Of a stretch of DNA of 64,000 nt, positions 24,770-33,374 are shown one piece after another. A program made the translations under genes and the position numbers. How positions within the stretch are numbered: position 1 is the first letter of the stretch; every line of letters starts with the position of its first letter. The stretch is from Armatimonadota bacterium (GTDB taxonomy: Bacteria; Armatimonadota; Hebobacteria; CAIYQO01). The stretch lies in NCBI GenBank assembly GCA_029553475.1, contig JAKPKV010000143.1:22814-86813 (forward strand), written 5' to 3'. The notes below the pieces were generated by a model. It saw only the letters and a list, made by a program, of their open reading frames with translations, did no database searches and was not told where the DNA came from.

Positions 24770-27700
24770 TCAGAACGTCGCCGTCGCCGCGCCCGCCGTC
24801 ACGCTGACCGCGCCGTCCCGCGCGGCCACCGTCACCGCCGGCTGCGCGCCCTTGGCGTAGGGGACGATGACGACCTGGAACTTGCCGGCGCCCTTCAGGC
24901 GGAGGATGGACTGCGTCTCCGGCATCACGTTCTTGTGCGCGTATTGCGCGATGAACGCCTCCTGCGGCGCGTCGGCGATGACATACAGGTCCCAGTCAAT
25001 GCCGCCCGCCGGGTGTTTCGGGAACGGCTGGCCGGTGTAGCGCAGCTTCGTCACCCCGGCGGGGATGGTGAAGCCGTCGCCCACGGTCTTCACGCCCTGC
25101 GGCGTTTCGATGGGGCCGGTGTTCATCAGGTTCAGCAGGAAGACCTTGCTATCGGCGGTGGTGAAGGTGTCCGTGATGCCGATGACCGGTTGCTCGTCGC
25201 GGAGCATGGCGGTCTTCAGCGTGCGCGTCCAGATCGTCTCGTCCATGGTGAAGGCGGCGGTGGACCACGCCTCGCGGTCGCGCGCCTGCACGTCCACCGT
25301 CTTCGGCGCGCGCCAGCGCGGGCCGACGGTGATGTCCGGCGGATTCTGCTTCCAGTCGCCCACCTTCGCCTCCGGCAGCACCACGCTGTGCACGAAGCCG
25401 CCGGGCGAGTGCGGCGAATACATGGTGCCGAAATCCAGCGAGAGCGGCGCGCCCAGCGCGTAGATGATGACCTCGCCCAGGTCGTTGGAGGCGTGATCGC
25501 TGTAGAAGCCGCCGTTGACGAACCAGGAGGCCGTCTCGTTGGGCGTGCCCCAGCCGAAGCGCTGCACGGAATACCACCCCTCGACGTGTGCCGACCCCAG
25601 CTTCGGGTCCTCCGCCGGCAGGCTCTCGTCAATCTTGAAGGTGGTGGCGCCGTGGAAGTCGGAGTGCGGCTTGCCGCATTGCTGCCACATGCCCATCAGC
25701 CGCGCGGAGAGCTCGGGATGGACATCGGCGAAGCCGGTGGCCAGTTGGCCGAGGAACTCGCTGGTCTCCCCCGGGCAGGAGTCGCCGATGGCGGGCCGCA
25801 CGCGCTTGCCGAAGCGCGGGTCCACCGGTGTGCTGAAATGCATCTCGAACTCGGCGTATTTCGCCAGCCGCGGCTCCTCCCTGAACAGGTCCGCGATATC
25901 ATACGTCTTCAACTGCTGGATCGTGGAGAGCAGCGGGCCCATCGCCGCGCCGATGTAGTGCGTGCAGCCCATGTGCGCGCCGTGCTCGTTGACGGTGTTG
26001 CGCAGCATGCGGCGCGCGCCGTCCTGCGTGCGCGCCTGCGCCTCGGCGGCTTTCGCGGCCATCATCGGGTGTTTTTCCAGGTACAGCGTGTACATGTCGC
26101 GGTACCCCTGCTGCTGGATGGGCATGTTGGCGGTGCCCAGGTTCACCCCGGCGGGCACGGAGAGCGGGGCGTGGTCGTCATCCCACAGCACCGCGCCGTA
26201 GAAGACGGCCACCTGCCGCGCCAGCGCTTTATCCGCCTCCGTGGCCTTCTCGGACGCCAGCACCTGGTCAATGCGGATGAGCGCGCGGCTGGCCTCCAGC
26301 CCGGCGTGCCAGTACCCGAAGCCGCCCCCGCCCATGATGCCCAGGCCGTTCACCAGCGTGTTCAGGCCGTCATGCGCGCTACGCCACAGGCTGTAGGCCA
26401 TCTGGTGCACGCGGATGCCGGAATCGTCGCGCAGCATGTCCAGCAGGTCGCGGAAATAGGTGACGGAGTTATAGGCGCTGCGGTAGAACGCCTGATCCTC
26501 GCGCAGCTTGCGCACCACCGTCTTCGCGGCGTCTTGCTGCATATACATCGCGCCGAAACCCGGTTTCGGCGCGGCGAAATCGTAGGTCAGGGGGGCGATT
26601 TTGTTCAGCCCGATGCCGCTGTGCAGGTTCATCTGCAGGTTGATCGGCTGCACCTGCCGCCAATCGCGCAGGTCAGCGCCTTTGCGGCCGATGAAGAGGC
26701 GCCACTGCCAGCGCGGGTTGGGATGGAGGCGCGCGTCGGGGCCGCGCTGCCATGCCTGCACGGTGATGCCGGCGCTGTTCTCGGTGGCGCGGGTGTAGAC
26801 GCCCACCCCCACCGCGCCGGCGTTGCGCAGCCGCGAGGCGCGGCCATCGTAGTAGCCGATGACGGGCGCCTCATCGCCGCCGTCCGTGTCGTAGAGCATC
26901 CAGTAGCTGCCGCTGTCGAAGATCCACGGGTCCCACGGCGCCATCCAGCGGATGCTGCCGCCGTTCAGGTCGGTCACGTAGTTGGCGCGGTAATTTTTAT
27001 CGTAGGGCAGGTCGAAGAAGGCGTCGGTCCGGCGATCCTCGACCTTTTTCCCATCCGGGCGCCAGCCGTATTTGCTGTCGCGCACCGAGTGCCCCCGGTA
27101 GCGCGCCTGGGTGAGCGTCACGCCGGCCAGATCAATGTTGTAGGAGAACTGGCAGTCGGTCTCTTCCTCGAAGAGCACCGACGGCTGGCCGGCCTGCACC
27201 TCGATGCGGCAGGTGTATGCGCCGGGGCCGGCGGGGCAGACGGCCTGCGCCCCGTAATTATACCGCGCGCGGTCCAGCGTATACGTCACCTCGGCGACGG
27301 TCTTCAGCGGGCCGCGCTCCGGGAAGGTGACCGCCACCTGCTTCACCTGCGTGCCGGGGGTGAAGGTGATGGGCGAGGAGGCGGTGGTCCACGTGCCGTC
27401 CGCCAGCCGCACCGCCAGCACCGGCGCGGGGGCTTTCGCCGGATCGGCGGGGGTGTGCGACACCGGGAGGCGCACGCCCAGTGTGCCGTTGGTGATCTCC
27501 CAGGACATCTTGTCCGCCGGCTGCGTCACCTGCACGCCGCCGGTGTAGGGTTTCGGCGCGCGGCCGCTCTTCAGCGTCCACGTCCACTGCACCAGCAGCT
27601 CGTGGATGCCGCGACCCGGCGTGACGAGGTCCAGCGGCTTGCCGCCGCGCGTCGCGCTCACCTGGAAGCGATCGGCGGACGCGTTGCGGACGTAATATTC

Positions 27701-28390
27701 CACGTCCGGCACCAGCGGGCGCGGCAGCTCGCCATTGGTGCGGAAGATCACCGGCGCGTCATTCGCCAGTCGGTGATCGTGCACGTACAGCTGGTCGGTC
27801 TCCGGGTCGGCGACCAGCGCCTGCGCGATGATGCCGGTGTTGTCGCCCGATTTCGCGATGGGGATGGCCGGCCCGTCCGGCGTGAGCGCCAGGCCGATGA
27901 AATGAAAGCCCCAGCCGCTCACCTCGCGGAACTCCAGCGTCGTCACGTAATAATTCGTGTCGGCGGCCAGCTCCTCCGGCAGCCGCGCGCCGTCCACCTG
28001 CACCACGTCGCCGGGGGTGAAATACGGGCCGTCGGTGGTGAGCAGCTTCTCCACGCCCGCCGTCTCGAATTTATAATGCGCCGCCCACTCCTCGCACGTG
28101 CGGCCGAGGCCGCGCCGCACCGCCAGCCGCGAGGCGGTCAGGTGCGTGCGCACCGCCAGCGTCTTGCCGCCGTCCAGCACCTGGTACGGCGTCTCGGCGT
28201 TGTTCGGCGCCAGCAGGTAGCACCGTTCGACGTCAACGGGGTGCGCCAGCGCGAATTCGACGAGCTGGTCGGGATGCGACACGCCGAAGAGCTCCTTCAG
28301 CGTGAACGTCGCCACCACGTCTGGGGGCTGCGCCTGCGCCAGGACGGCGCCCGCGCACAGCAGCGCGAGCAGCACGGACAGATTTCGCAT
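24770..28390 (-). CDS. Large secreted heparinase II/III-like protein
   Basis: 1,206 residues from ATG 28390 with GGGAGGTG 5 nt upstream. Signal peptide MRNLSVLLALLCAGAVLAQA. The N-terminal motif TFTLKELFGVSHPDQLVEFA parallels that of the giants at 1011 and 38415. The central half is a helical toroid (MAYSLWRSAHDGLNTLVNGL), and the C-terminal half carries RFGWGTPNETASWFVNGG near residue 943 followed by DHASNDLGEVIIYALGAPLS. The D-H(A/S)-x-D pattern with a 'xxxGxP' beta strand is characteristic of heparinase II/III C-terminal domains. Known members depolymerise heparin, alginate or related uronans outside the cytoplasm. The substrate here is unknown. Its stop lies 4 bases from palindrome copy A. 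Confidence 0.72.
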   Translation of the reverse strand: MRNLSVLLALLCAGAVLAQAQPPDVVATFTLKELFGVSHPDQLVEFALAHPVDVERCYLLAPNNAETPYQVLDGGKTLAVRTHLTASRLAVRRGLGRTCEEWAAHYKFETAGVEKLLTTDGPYFTPGDVVQVDGARLPEELAADTNYYVTTLEFREVSGWGFHFIGLALTPDGPAIPIAKSGDNTGIIAQALVADPETDQLYVHDHRLANDAPVIFRTNGELPRPLVPDVEYYVRNASADRFQVSATRGGKPLDLVTPGRGIHELLVQWTWTLKSGRAPKPYTGGVQVTQPADKMSWEITNGTLGVRLPVSHTPADPAKAPAPVLAVRLADGTWTTASSPITFTPGTQVKQVAVTFPERGPLKTVAEVTYTLDRARYNYGAQAVCPAGPGAYTCRIEVQAGQPSVLFEEETDCQFSYNIDLAGVTLTQARYRGHSVRDSKYGWRPDGKKVEDRRTDAFFDLPYDKNYRANYVTDLNGGSIRWMAPWDPWIFDSGSYWMLYDTDGGDEAPVIGYYDGRASRLRNAGAVGVGVYTRATENSAGITVQAWQRGPDARLHPNPRWQWRLFIGRKGADLRDWRQVQPINLQMNLHSGIGLNKIAPLTYDFAAPKPGFGAMYMQQDAAKTVVRKLREDQAFYRSAYNSVTYFRDLLDMLRDDSGIRVHQMAYSLWRSAHDGLNTLVNGLGIMGGGGFGYWHAGLEASRALIRIDQVLASEKATEADKALARQVAVFYGAVLWDDDHAPLSVPAGVNLGTANMPIQQQGYRDMYTLYLEKHPMMAAKAAEAQARTQDGARRMLRNTVNEHGAHMGCTHYIGAAMGPLLSTIQQLKTYDIADLFREEPRLAKYAEFEMHFSTPVDPRFGKRVRPAIGDSCPGETSEFLGQLATGFADVHPELSARLMGMWQQCGKPHSDFHGATTFKIDESLPAEDPKLGSAHVEGWYSVQRFGWGTPNETASWFVNGGFYSDHASNDLGEVIIYALGAPLSLDFGTMYSPHSPGGFVHSVVLPEAKVGDWKQNPPDITVGPRWRAPKTVDVQARDREAWSTAAFTMDETIWTRTLKTAMLRDEQPVIGITDTFTTADSKVFLLNLMNTGPIETPQGVKTVGDGFTIPAGVTKLRYTGQPFPKHPAGGIDWDLYVIADAPQEAFIAQYAHKNVMPETQSILRLKGAGKFQVVIVPYAKGAQPAVTVAARDGAVSVTAGAATATF

Positions 28391-28566
28391 GGGACACCTC
28401 CCTTGTGACCGGTCATTATGCTGATAGACACCTGCCGGGACCGGTTGTTTCATTCGCGAGCGGGACGGAGAGTCCTGCCGGCTTCGCGCGGCATTGCCCC
28501 TGGCCCCTTGCATCCCCGGCGCAAGTGGGTTAAGATACCGCCCAGCAACACACCGGGAGCACCGCC

Positions 28567-28965
28567 ATGACCGACCGCCTGCTGCAGGGCATCCACCACG
28601 TCGCCATTCGCGTGAAGGATTTCGACGCCTCGCTCGCCTTCTACACCCAGGGCCTGGGCCTGACCCCGACGATGCGCTGGGGCGAGGGGGACACGCGCGC
28701 GGCCATGCTGGACGCCGGCAACGGCGACAGCGTGGAGATCTTCGCCGGCGGCGGGGACGGCCCGCTGCCCGAGGGCGCCTGGCTGCACCTCGCCTTCACC
28801 AGCGACGATCCCGACGCCGCCTTCGCCCGCGCCCTGGCCGCCGGCGCCGCCGAGATGCACGCCCCCTTCAGCCACGTCATCCCCACCGAGCCGCCCACCC
28901 CCGTGCGCCTCGCCTTCGTCCGCGGGCTGGACGGCGAGGTGATCGAGTTTTTCAAGCGGGGGTAA
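28567..28965 (+). CDS. VOC / glyoxalase-fold protein
   Basis: 132 residues with two beta-alpha-beta-beta-beta modules of the vicinal-oxygen-chelate fold: GIHHVAIRVKDFDASLAFYT and GAWLHLAFTSDDPDAAFARA, ending DGEVIEFFKRG. The metal-ligand positions of glyoxalase I-type enzymes are present as H10 (IHHVA) and the terminal E (VIEFF), with another His in WLHLAF. The substrate cannot be told from sequence. It is divergent from the heparinase-like gene and 128 bases before the sialate O-acetylesterase gene, so they may be co-transcribed. Confidence 0.85.
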   Translation: MTDRLLQGIHHVAIRVKDFDASLAFYTQGLGLTPTMRWGEGDTRAAMLDAGNGDSVEIFAGGGDGPLPEGAWLHLAFTSDDPDAAFARALAAGAAEMHAPFSHVIPTEPPTPVRLAFVRGLDGEVIEFFKRG

Positions 28966-29093
28966 GCGCAAGCCGTGGCGCACCTCTCCCCCCGGCCCTC
29001 TGGGAGCGCCGGTGTCCCCACCGGCAGAATGATCGCTTAAAGGAGGAGGTCGGGGGCAGAGGTGCGCCAATCTACTCGTCCAAGGAGCATCCC

Positions 29094-31076
29094 ATGACAT
29101 CCGTCGCCGAATCCGTCACTTCGCTCACGCTGGCCGCGCTCTTTTCCGAGGGCATGGTGCTGCAGCGCGAGCGCCCGCTGCCCATCTGGGGATGGGCGCC
29201 GCCGGGGGCGCGCGTGGCCGTCGCGCTGGCCGGAGCGCGCGCGGAGGCGACGGCCGGCGACGATGGCCGCTGGCGGGCGACGTTGGCGCCGCTGCCCGCG
29301 GGCGGCCCGCACACCCTGACGGTGACCGCCGGCGCGGAGGCGCTGACGGTGGGCGATATCCTCGTCGGCGAGGTGTGGATTTGCTCCGGGCAGTCGAACA
29401 TGGAATGGCCGCTGTCGCTCGCGCGCGACGCTGAGGCGGAGATTCGGGCCGCCGATGACCCCGGCCTGCGCATGTTCACGGTGGCCAAGGCCGCGGTGTA
29501 CGCGCCCGCGCGCGACGTGCAGGGCGCCTGGCAGCCGTGCACCCCCGGCACCGCCGGCAACTTCTCCGCCGTGGGCTACTTCTTCGCCCGCGAGCTGCGC
29601 CGGCGGCTGGGCATCCCCGTCGGCATGATCAACGCCTCCTGGGGCGGCACGGTGGCGGAGGCGTGGACGAGCCGCGAGGCGCTGGAAGCCGACCCCGCGC
29701 TGCGCGGCATCGCCGACGACTACGAGGCGATGATGGCCGGCGTGGATGACGTGCAGGCGGCCTACCGCACGGCCTACGCCGCGTGGGAGCGGCGCGCGCT
29801 GCCGGAAGACGCCGGCAACAGCGGCCACCCGCGGGGGTGGGCGGACCCGGCGACGGACGCCGCCGACTGGCCGACGATGGCGCTGCCCGGCAACTGGCAG
29901 GACCGCGGGCTGCGGCACCACGGCGTGGTGTGGTTCCGCCTGGAGCTCGACCTCCCCGCCGCCTGGGCGGGGCGCGATCTCGACCTGCATCTCGCGCCCA
30001 TTGATAAGTCGGACATCACCTACTGGAACAACGTCCCGGTGGGCGGCATTGATTTCCGCGAGCATCCGCTGGCCTGGTGCACGCCGCGGGCCTACACTGT
30101 GCCCGGCGCGCTGGTGACGGCGGGCCGCAACACGCTGGCCGTGCGCGTGTTCAGCCACATGTACGCGTCCGGCATGATCGGCTCCGCCGCGCAGATGCGC
30201 GTGAAGCCCGTCGGCGCGCCGGAGGCGGACGCCATCCCGCTGGCGGGCGCCTGGCGCTACCAGGTGGAGCAGAATTTCGGCCTCACCCAGGTGTCGCCCC
30301 CGCCGATGCCGCCGGGGCCGGGCAACCCGAACAGCCCCTACGCGCTGCACCGCGGCATGATCGCCCCGCTGGTGCCCTACGCGCTGCGCGGCGCCATCTG
30401 GTACCAGGGCGAGTCCAACGCGGACCGCGGCGACCAGTATCGCGCGCTCTTCCCGGCGATGATCGCCGACTGGCGGCGGCAGTGGGGGCAGGGCGACTTC
30501 CCCTTCTACTACGTGCAGCTCGCCAACTATATGGCGGAGACCCCGGAGCCGGGTGAGAGCCGCTGGGCGGAGCTGCGCGAGGCGCAGCGGCTGACGCTGA
30601 GCTGCCCGAACACCGGCATGGCGGTGATCATTGACATCGGCGACGCGGCGGATATCCACCCGACGAACAAGCAGGACGTGGGCCTGCGGCTGGCGCGGTG
30701 GGCGCTGGCGAAGGACTACGGGCAGGAGGTGGTTTACTCCGGCCCGCTGTACCGCGCCATGCGCGTCGAAGGCGGAGCCATCCGCCTCTTCTTCGACCCG
30801 GGAGCGCCGGCCTCCTCACCGGCACAGCGTCTGATGGCGCAGGACGGCCCGCCGCGCGCCTTCCAGATCGCCGGCGCCGACCGCCGATTCGTCTGGGCGG
30901 ACGCCGTCATTGACGGCGACACGGTGGTGGTCTCCAGCCCGCGCGTGCCCGCCCCCGTCGCCGTCCGCTACGGCTGGGCGAACAACCCGCCCTGCAACCT
31001 CTACAACGCCGCCGGCCTGCCCGCCAGCCCCTTCCGCACGGACGACTGGCCGCCGAGCGACCGGGAACCGCAATAG
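29094..31076 (+). CDS. Sialate O-acetylesterase (SGNH-type, SASA domain)
   Basis: 660 residues from ATG 29094, with AAGGAG 7 nt upstream. A beta-domain precedes the catalytic block GEVWICSGQSNMEWPLSLA, whose GQSN Ser is the nucleophile. An inserted GH2-like sugar-binding jelly roll follows (WFRLELDLPAAWAGRDLDLH; NTLAVRVFSHM). The second block contains IWYQGESNADRGDQYRALFP and YYVQLANY, then DIHPTNKQDVG with the Asp-x-x-His pair. The family removes 9-O-acetyl groups from sialic acids, or acetyl groups from xylan and pectin in bacterial relatives. No signal peptide is evident. Two strong hairpins follow immediately. Confidence 0.92.
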   Translation: MTSVAESVTSLTLAALFSEGMVLQRERPLPIWGWAPPGARVAVALAGARAEATAGDDGRWRATLAPLPAGGPHTLTVTAGAEALTVGDILVGEVWICSGQSNMEWPLSLARDAEAEIRAADDPGLRMFTVAKAAVYAPARDVQGAWQPCTPGTAGNFSAVGYFFARELRRRLGIPVGMINASWGGTVAEAWTSREALEADPALRGIADDYEAMMAGVDDVQAAYRTAYAAWERRALPEDAGNSGHPRGWADPATDAADWPTMALPGNWQDRGLRHHGVVWFRLELDLPAAWAGRDLDLHLAPIDKSDITYWNNVPVGGIDFREHPLAWCTPRAYTVPGALVTAGRNTLAVRVFSHMYASGMIGSAAQMRVKPVGAPEADAIPLAGAWRYQVEQNFGLTQVSPPPMPPGPGNPNSPYALHRGMIAPLVPYALRGAIWYQGESNADRGDQYRALFPAMIADWRRQWGQGDFPFYYVQLANYMAETPEPGESRWAELREAQRLTLSCPNTGMAVIIDIGDAADIHPTNKQDVGLRLARWALAKDYGQEVVYSGPLYRAMRVEGGAIRLFFDPGAPASSPAQRLMAQDGPPRAFQIAGADRRFVWADAVIDGDTVVVSSPRVPAPVAVRYGWANNPPCNLYNAAGLPASPFRTDDWPPSDREPQ

Positions 31077-31093
31077 GCCCCGGCGTCGAAAAT

Positions 31094-31244
31094 GGGCGGG
31101 CGAGCGTCCCCGCGAGCCGACTCCGGGCGGAAGTCTTATCCGTCGCGCGCGCGAGATAGCTTGCGCGCGCGAGATAGCTTTTCTATCGAACACGACTTCC
31201 ATCATTTCCTCCCGGAGTCGGCTCGCGGGGACGCTCGCCCGCCC
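31094..31244. repeat. Long hairpin with perfect 34-bp arms (family II, copy 1)
   Basis: Arms 31094-31127 and 31211-31244 are perfectly complementary (GGGCGGGCGAGCGTCCCCGC...). The loop holds a tandem GCGCGCGAGATAGCTT and a short inner stem (GGAAGTC / GACTTCC). The right arm is identical to 44742-44775, and the loop is recognisably similar there too (CGTGTTCG, GCTATCTCG, GACTTCC in matching order on the reverse complement). Confidence 0.85.
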
Positions 31245-31252
31245 CAAACCAT

Positions 31253-31364
31253 CCCGTTCGTAGTGAGGCACGCAGCGGAGCGGAGTGCCGTCGTCTGTGC
31301 AATCCGTGACCGAGACTATACGCGCACGGCACTCCGCTCCGCTGCGTGCCTCACTACGAACGGG
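31253..31364. repeat. Long hairpin with perfect 39-bp arms (family III, copy 1)
   Basis: Arms 31253-31291 and 31326-31364 are perfectly complementary (CCCGTTCGTAGTGAGGCACG...) around a 34-nt loop. It starts 8 bases after the previous hairpin ends. The core GCACGCAGCGGAGCGGAGTG recurs, diverged, at 748-992 and in the arms of 47614-47898. Confidence 0.85.
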
Positions 31365-31421
31365 GTTTGGTGGGGCCGGGGTGCTAGGCGGGTTACACGG
31401 CGGCGTCCGTATAGGCGCGGT

Positions 31422-31637
31422 CTATCTCCACCGTGCCGATTCCATCTCGCTCGCGCGGCGGATCTCCACCCGGTCGAAATCGAAGAGGGCCTTGCGGGCG
31501 AGCCAGTCGCCGGAGTAGACGTTGCCCTCCCGCGCGTCCCCCAGCGCCCCCAATTCTTTGCACGCGTCTATCCTTTCTTCCAGTGAACCGGACGCCAGCC
31601 TTTTCACCCATCTATCAACTTCAGCGCTGTTGGCCAT
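31422..31637 (-). CDS. Hypothetical short protein, possible HEAT-repeat fragment
   Basis: 71 residues from ATG 31637: MANSAEVDRWVKRLASGSLE then ERIDACKELGALGDA. The helix pair resembles one HEAT-like repeat (ERxxACxxLGxLGD). A TATAAT hexamer lies on the same strand at 31667-31662, 25 bases before the ATG, and no clear Shine-Dalgarno is present. The end (RRASEMESARWR) is basic and looks frayed, so a frameshift or decayed C-terminus is possible; an overlapping frame ends as VEIDRAYTDAAV, which looks equally natural. Confidence 0.4.
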   Translation of the reverse strand: MANSAEVDRWVKRLASGSLEERIDACKELGALGDAREGNVYSGDWLARKALFDFDRVEIRRASEMESARWR

Positions 31638-31856
31638 AATATCGGTGCCCCCTGTCACAAAATTATACGCGGTGTCGCCGTCCTCCCGCGGCGGCGTCGG
31701 GGGGGGGGCGCTTCCGGCCCGCATCGTCCCGCGTCATCCAGAGAAAATCTTCCGGCGATTTTTCGCGCGTGGCGGCGGGAAGCGCCTTGCCTTTCCGGGA
31801 GGGGGGTGAGTATACTGAGTGCGGAGAGCGCCTGAAGCGGCGGGAGGGGGGCGGAG

Positions 31857-33230
31857 ATGATTTGCCAATCCGACGGCACGCAGTGTCCGGCCGAGAATCG
31901 CCAGGTGTCGCAGGTGCTGGGCCTGGGCCTGGCGGCGGGGAAGGGCGTGCGCTTTCGCCCGCTCACGCTGAAGGCGCGGGGCTACCTGCGCGCGAAAGCC
32001 GCCGTGCGCTTCCTGGGCCGCCGGGTGCTGGACTGGGTCATCAGTATCCTCGGCCAGCAGGGCATGCATGATTTCATCATGATCACCAGCGGCAAGGAGA
32101 ACCGCTACCAGATCAAGAGCATCGTGGGCTACGGCGAGGCGCTGGACGTGCGCATCCGCTACTCGTCCGTGCGCTATGACCGCCGCAACGTGGGCAGCGC
32201 CGACGCGGTGATCACCAACATGGGCTATTTCGGACTGGACGACACCATCTTCGTCTTCCCCACCGATTCCGTGCTGGACATTGACCTGCCCGCCATGCTC
32301 GCCGCGCACCAGCGGCACGACGCGGTGGTGACCATCGCCGCCGCGTTCCAGCCCGCCGAAGCCATCGCCGGGCGGTACGGCCTCATCCAGTGCGAGGCCG
32401 ACGGCCGGGTGCGCGGCTTCGTGGAAAAGCCGTCGCTGGCGCAGATCACCGCGCTCTGCGGCACGCGGGCGGGCGCGCCGCTGCCGACGAACGCCGGCTT
32501 TTACCTGATGAACGCCGCCATGCTGCGCGCGCTGTGCCGCGATCCGGAGGTGAGCGCCGCGCGGCAGGAGCAGTTCGACATCGGCACAGACCTGTTGCCG
32601 TGGCTGGTGAAGAAGGGCTACCCCGTCTACGCGCAGCAGATCGGGCGCATGGGCGACCTGGGCAATATCCCCAGCTACCTGGAGACGATGCTCGACGTGC
32701 TGCACGGCCGCTTTCAGTCCATGAACCTGCTGCTGCGCGACCAGTACCCCGGCGGGGGCGGCCTGCTCATCGAGCCGGAGTCGCTGGCGATGAGCGACCC
32801 CATCAGCGGCCTGACGCTGGCGGAGAAGATCGCGCAGGACCTGGTGACGATCATCCCGCCGGTGCGCATCGGCAAATACGTGCGCATCTACCCCGGCGTC
32901 ACGCTCTCCGAGTGCAACATTGACGATGACGGCGAAATCTATGAAGAGGCCACCATCCGGCGCTCGTCGGTGGGCGCCGGCTCGTCAGTTGGCCCGTGCA
33001 GCGTCATCGAAGATACCCTCACCGGCATCATGGTGGACATTGACTCCACCCACGGCCTGCCGATCCTGCTGAAGCGCTACGTGGCCATCGGCGACGAAGT
33101 GATCATCCGCCCGGGCGTGACGCTGTCCGGCGGCGTCACCATCCACCCGCGCCTGAAAGTGCCCCGCGGCATCACCATCCCCCCGCACACGGAGGTGGAG
33201 ACGGCGGAGGAGATGCTGGAATATCTGTAG
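31857..33230 (+). CDS. Sugar-nucleotide pyrophosphorylase with left-handed beta-helix
   Basis: 457 residues from ATG 31857 behind GGAGGGGGGCGGAG. The nucleotidyltransferase motif reads GLAAGKGVRFRPLT, then KAAVRFLGRRVLDW (the K..vPf step of glucose-1-phosphate adenylyl/uridylyl transferases). Further motifs are VFPTDSVLDIDL and GRYGLIQCEADGRVRGFVEK. The C-terminal quarter is hexapeptide-like: VRIGKYVRIYPGVTLSECNI ... GDEVIIRPGVTLSGGVTI, a left-handed beta-helix as in GlgC or GlmU. It activates a sugar phosphate with NTP; the sugar and nucleotide are not determined. The lysine-poor KARGYLRAKAAV segment differs from typical GlgC. It is cytoplasmic and stands alone upstream of the DUF4091 gene, from which a repeat separates it. 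Confidence 0.82.
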   Translation: MICQSDGTQCPAENRQVSQVLGLGLAAGKGVRFRPLTLKARGYLRAKAAVRFLGRRVLDWVISILGQQGMHDFIMITSGKENRYQIKSIVGYGEALDVRIRYSSVRYDRRNVGSADAVITNMGYFGLDDTIFVFPTDSVLDIDLPAMLAAHQRHDAVVTIAAAFQPAEAIAGRYGLIQCEADGRVRGFVEKPSLAQITALCGTRAGAPLPTNAGFYLMNAAMLRALCRDPEVSAARQEQFDIGTDLLPWLVKKGYPVYAQQIGRMGDLGNIPSYLETMLDVLHGRFQSMNLLLRDQYPGGGGLLIEPESLAMSDPISGLTLAEKIAQDLVTIIPPVRIGKYVRIYPGVTLSECNIDDDGEIYEEATIRRSSVGAGSSVGPCSVIEDTLTGIMVDIDSTHGLPILLKRYVAIGDEVIIRPGVTLSGGVTIHPRLKVPRGITIPPHTEVETAEEMLEYL

Positions 33231-33238
33231 AATTGCAC

Positions 33239-33352
33239 CCCCTCACCCTGCCCCTCTCCCCGAGGAGAGGGAGGTATAGTCGGATGAATAATACAGCGTT
33301 CGTTTCTCAATTCACTCCCCTCTCCCCGGGGAGAGGGGCCGGGGGTGAGGGG
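33239..33352. repeat. Inverted repeat CCCCTCACCC...CTCTCCCCG
   Basis: CCCCTCACCCTGCCCCTCTC (33239 onward) is complementary to GAGAGGGGCCGGGGGTGAGG near 33331-33351. Each arm also closes a small hairpin of its own (CCTCTCCCCGAGGAGAGG; CCCTCTCCCCGGGGAGAGGG). It fills most of the 144-base gap between the nucleotidyltransferase and DUF4091 genes and may act as a transcriptional barrier. Confidence 0.75.
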
Positions 33353-33374
33353 GCATCACCCCGGAGGTGAACCC

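Noticed and set aside
24758..28408. Plus-strand ORF of 1,216 codons opposite the heparinase-like gene
   Set aside because: Same reason: it mirrors the true gene's frame and lacks any recognisable protein feature.
28494..29093. Upstream extension of the sialate O-acetylesterase frame
   Set aside because: It overlaps the VOC gene in another frame. AAGGAG and the conserved protein begin at 29094.
31393..31611. Alternative minus-strand frame ending VEIDRAYTDAAV
   Set aside because: The overlapping frame starting MANSAEVDRW has the better N-terminus; a frameshift joining them is possible but not provable here.
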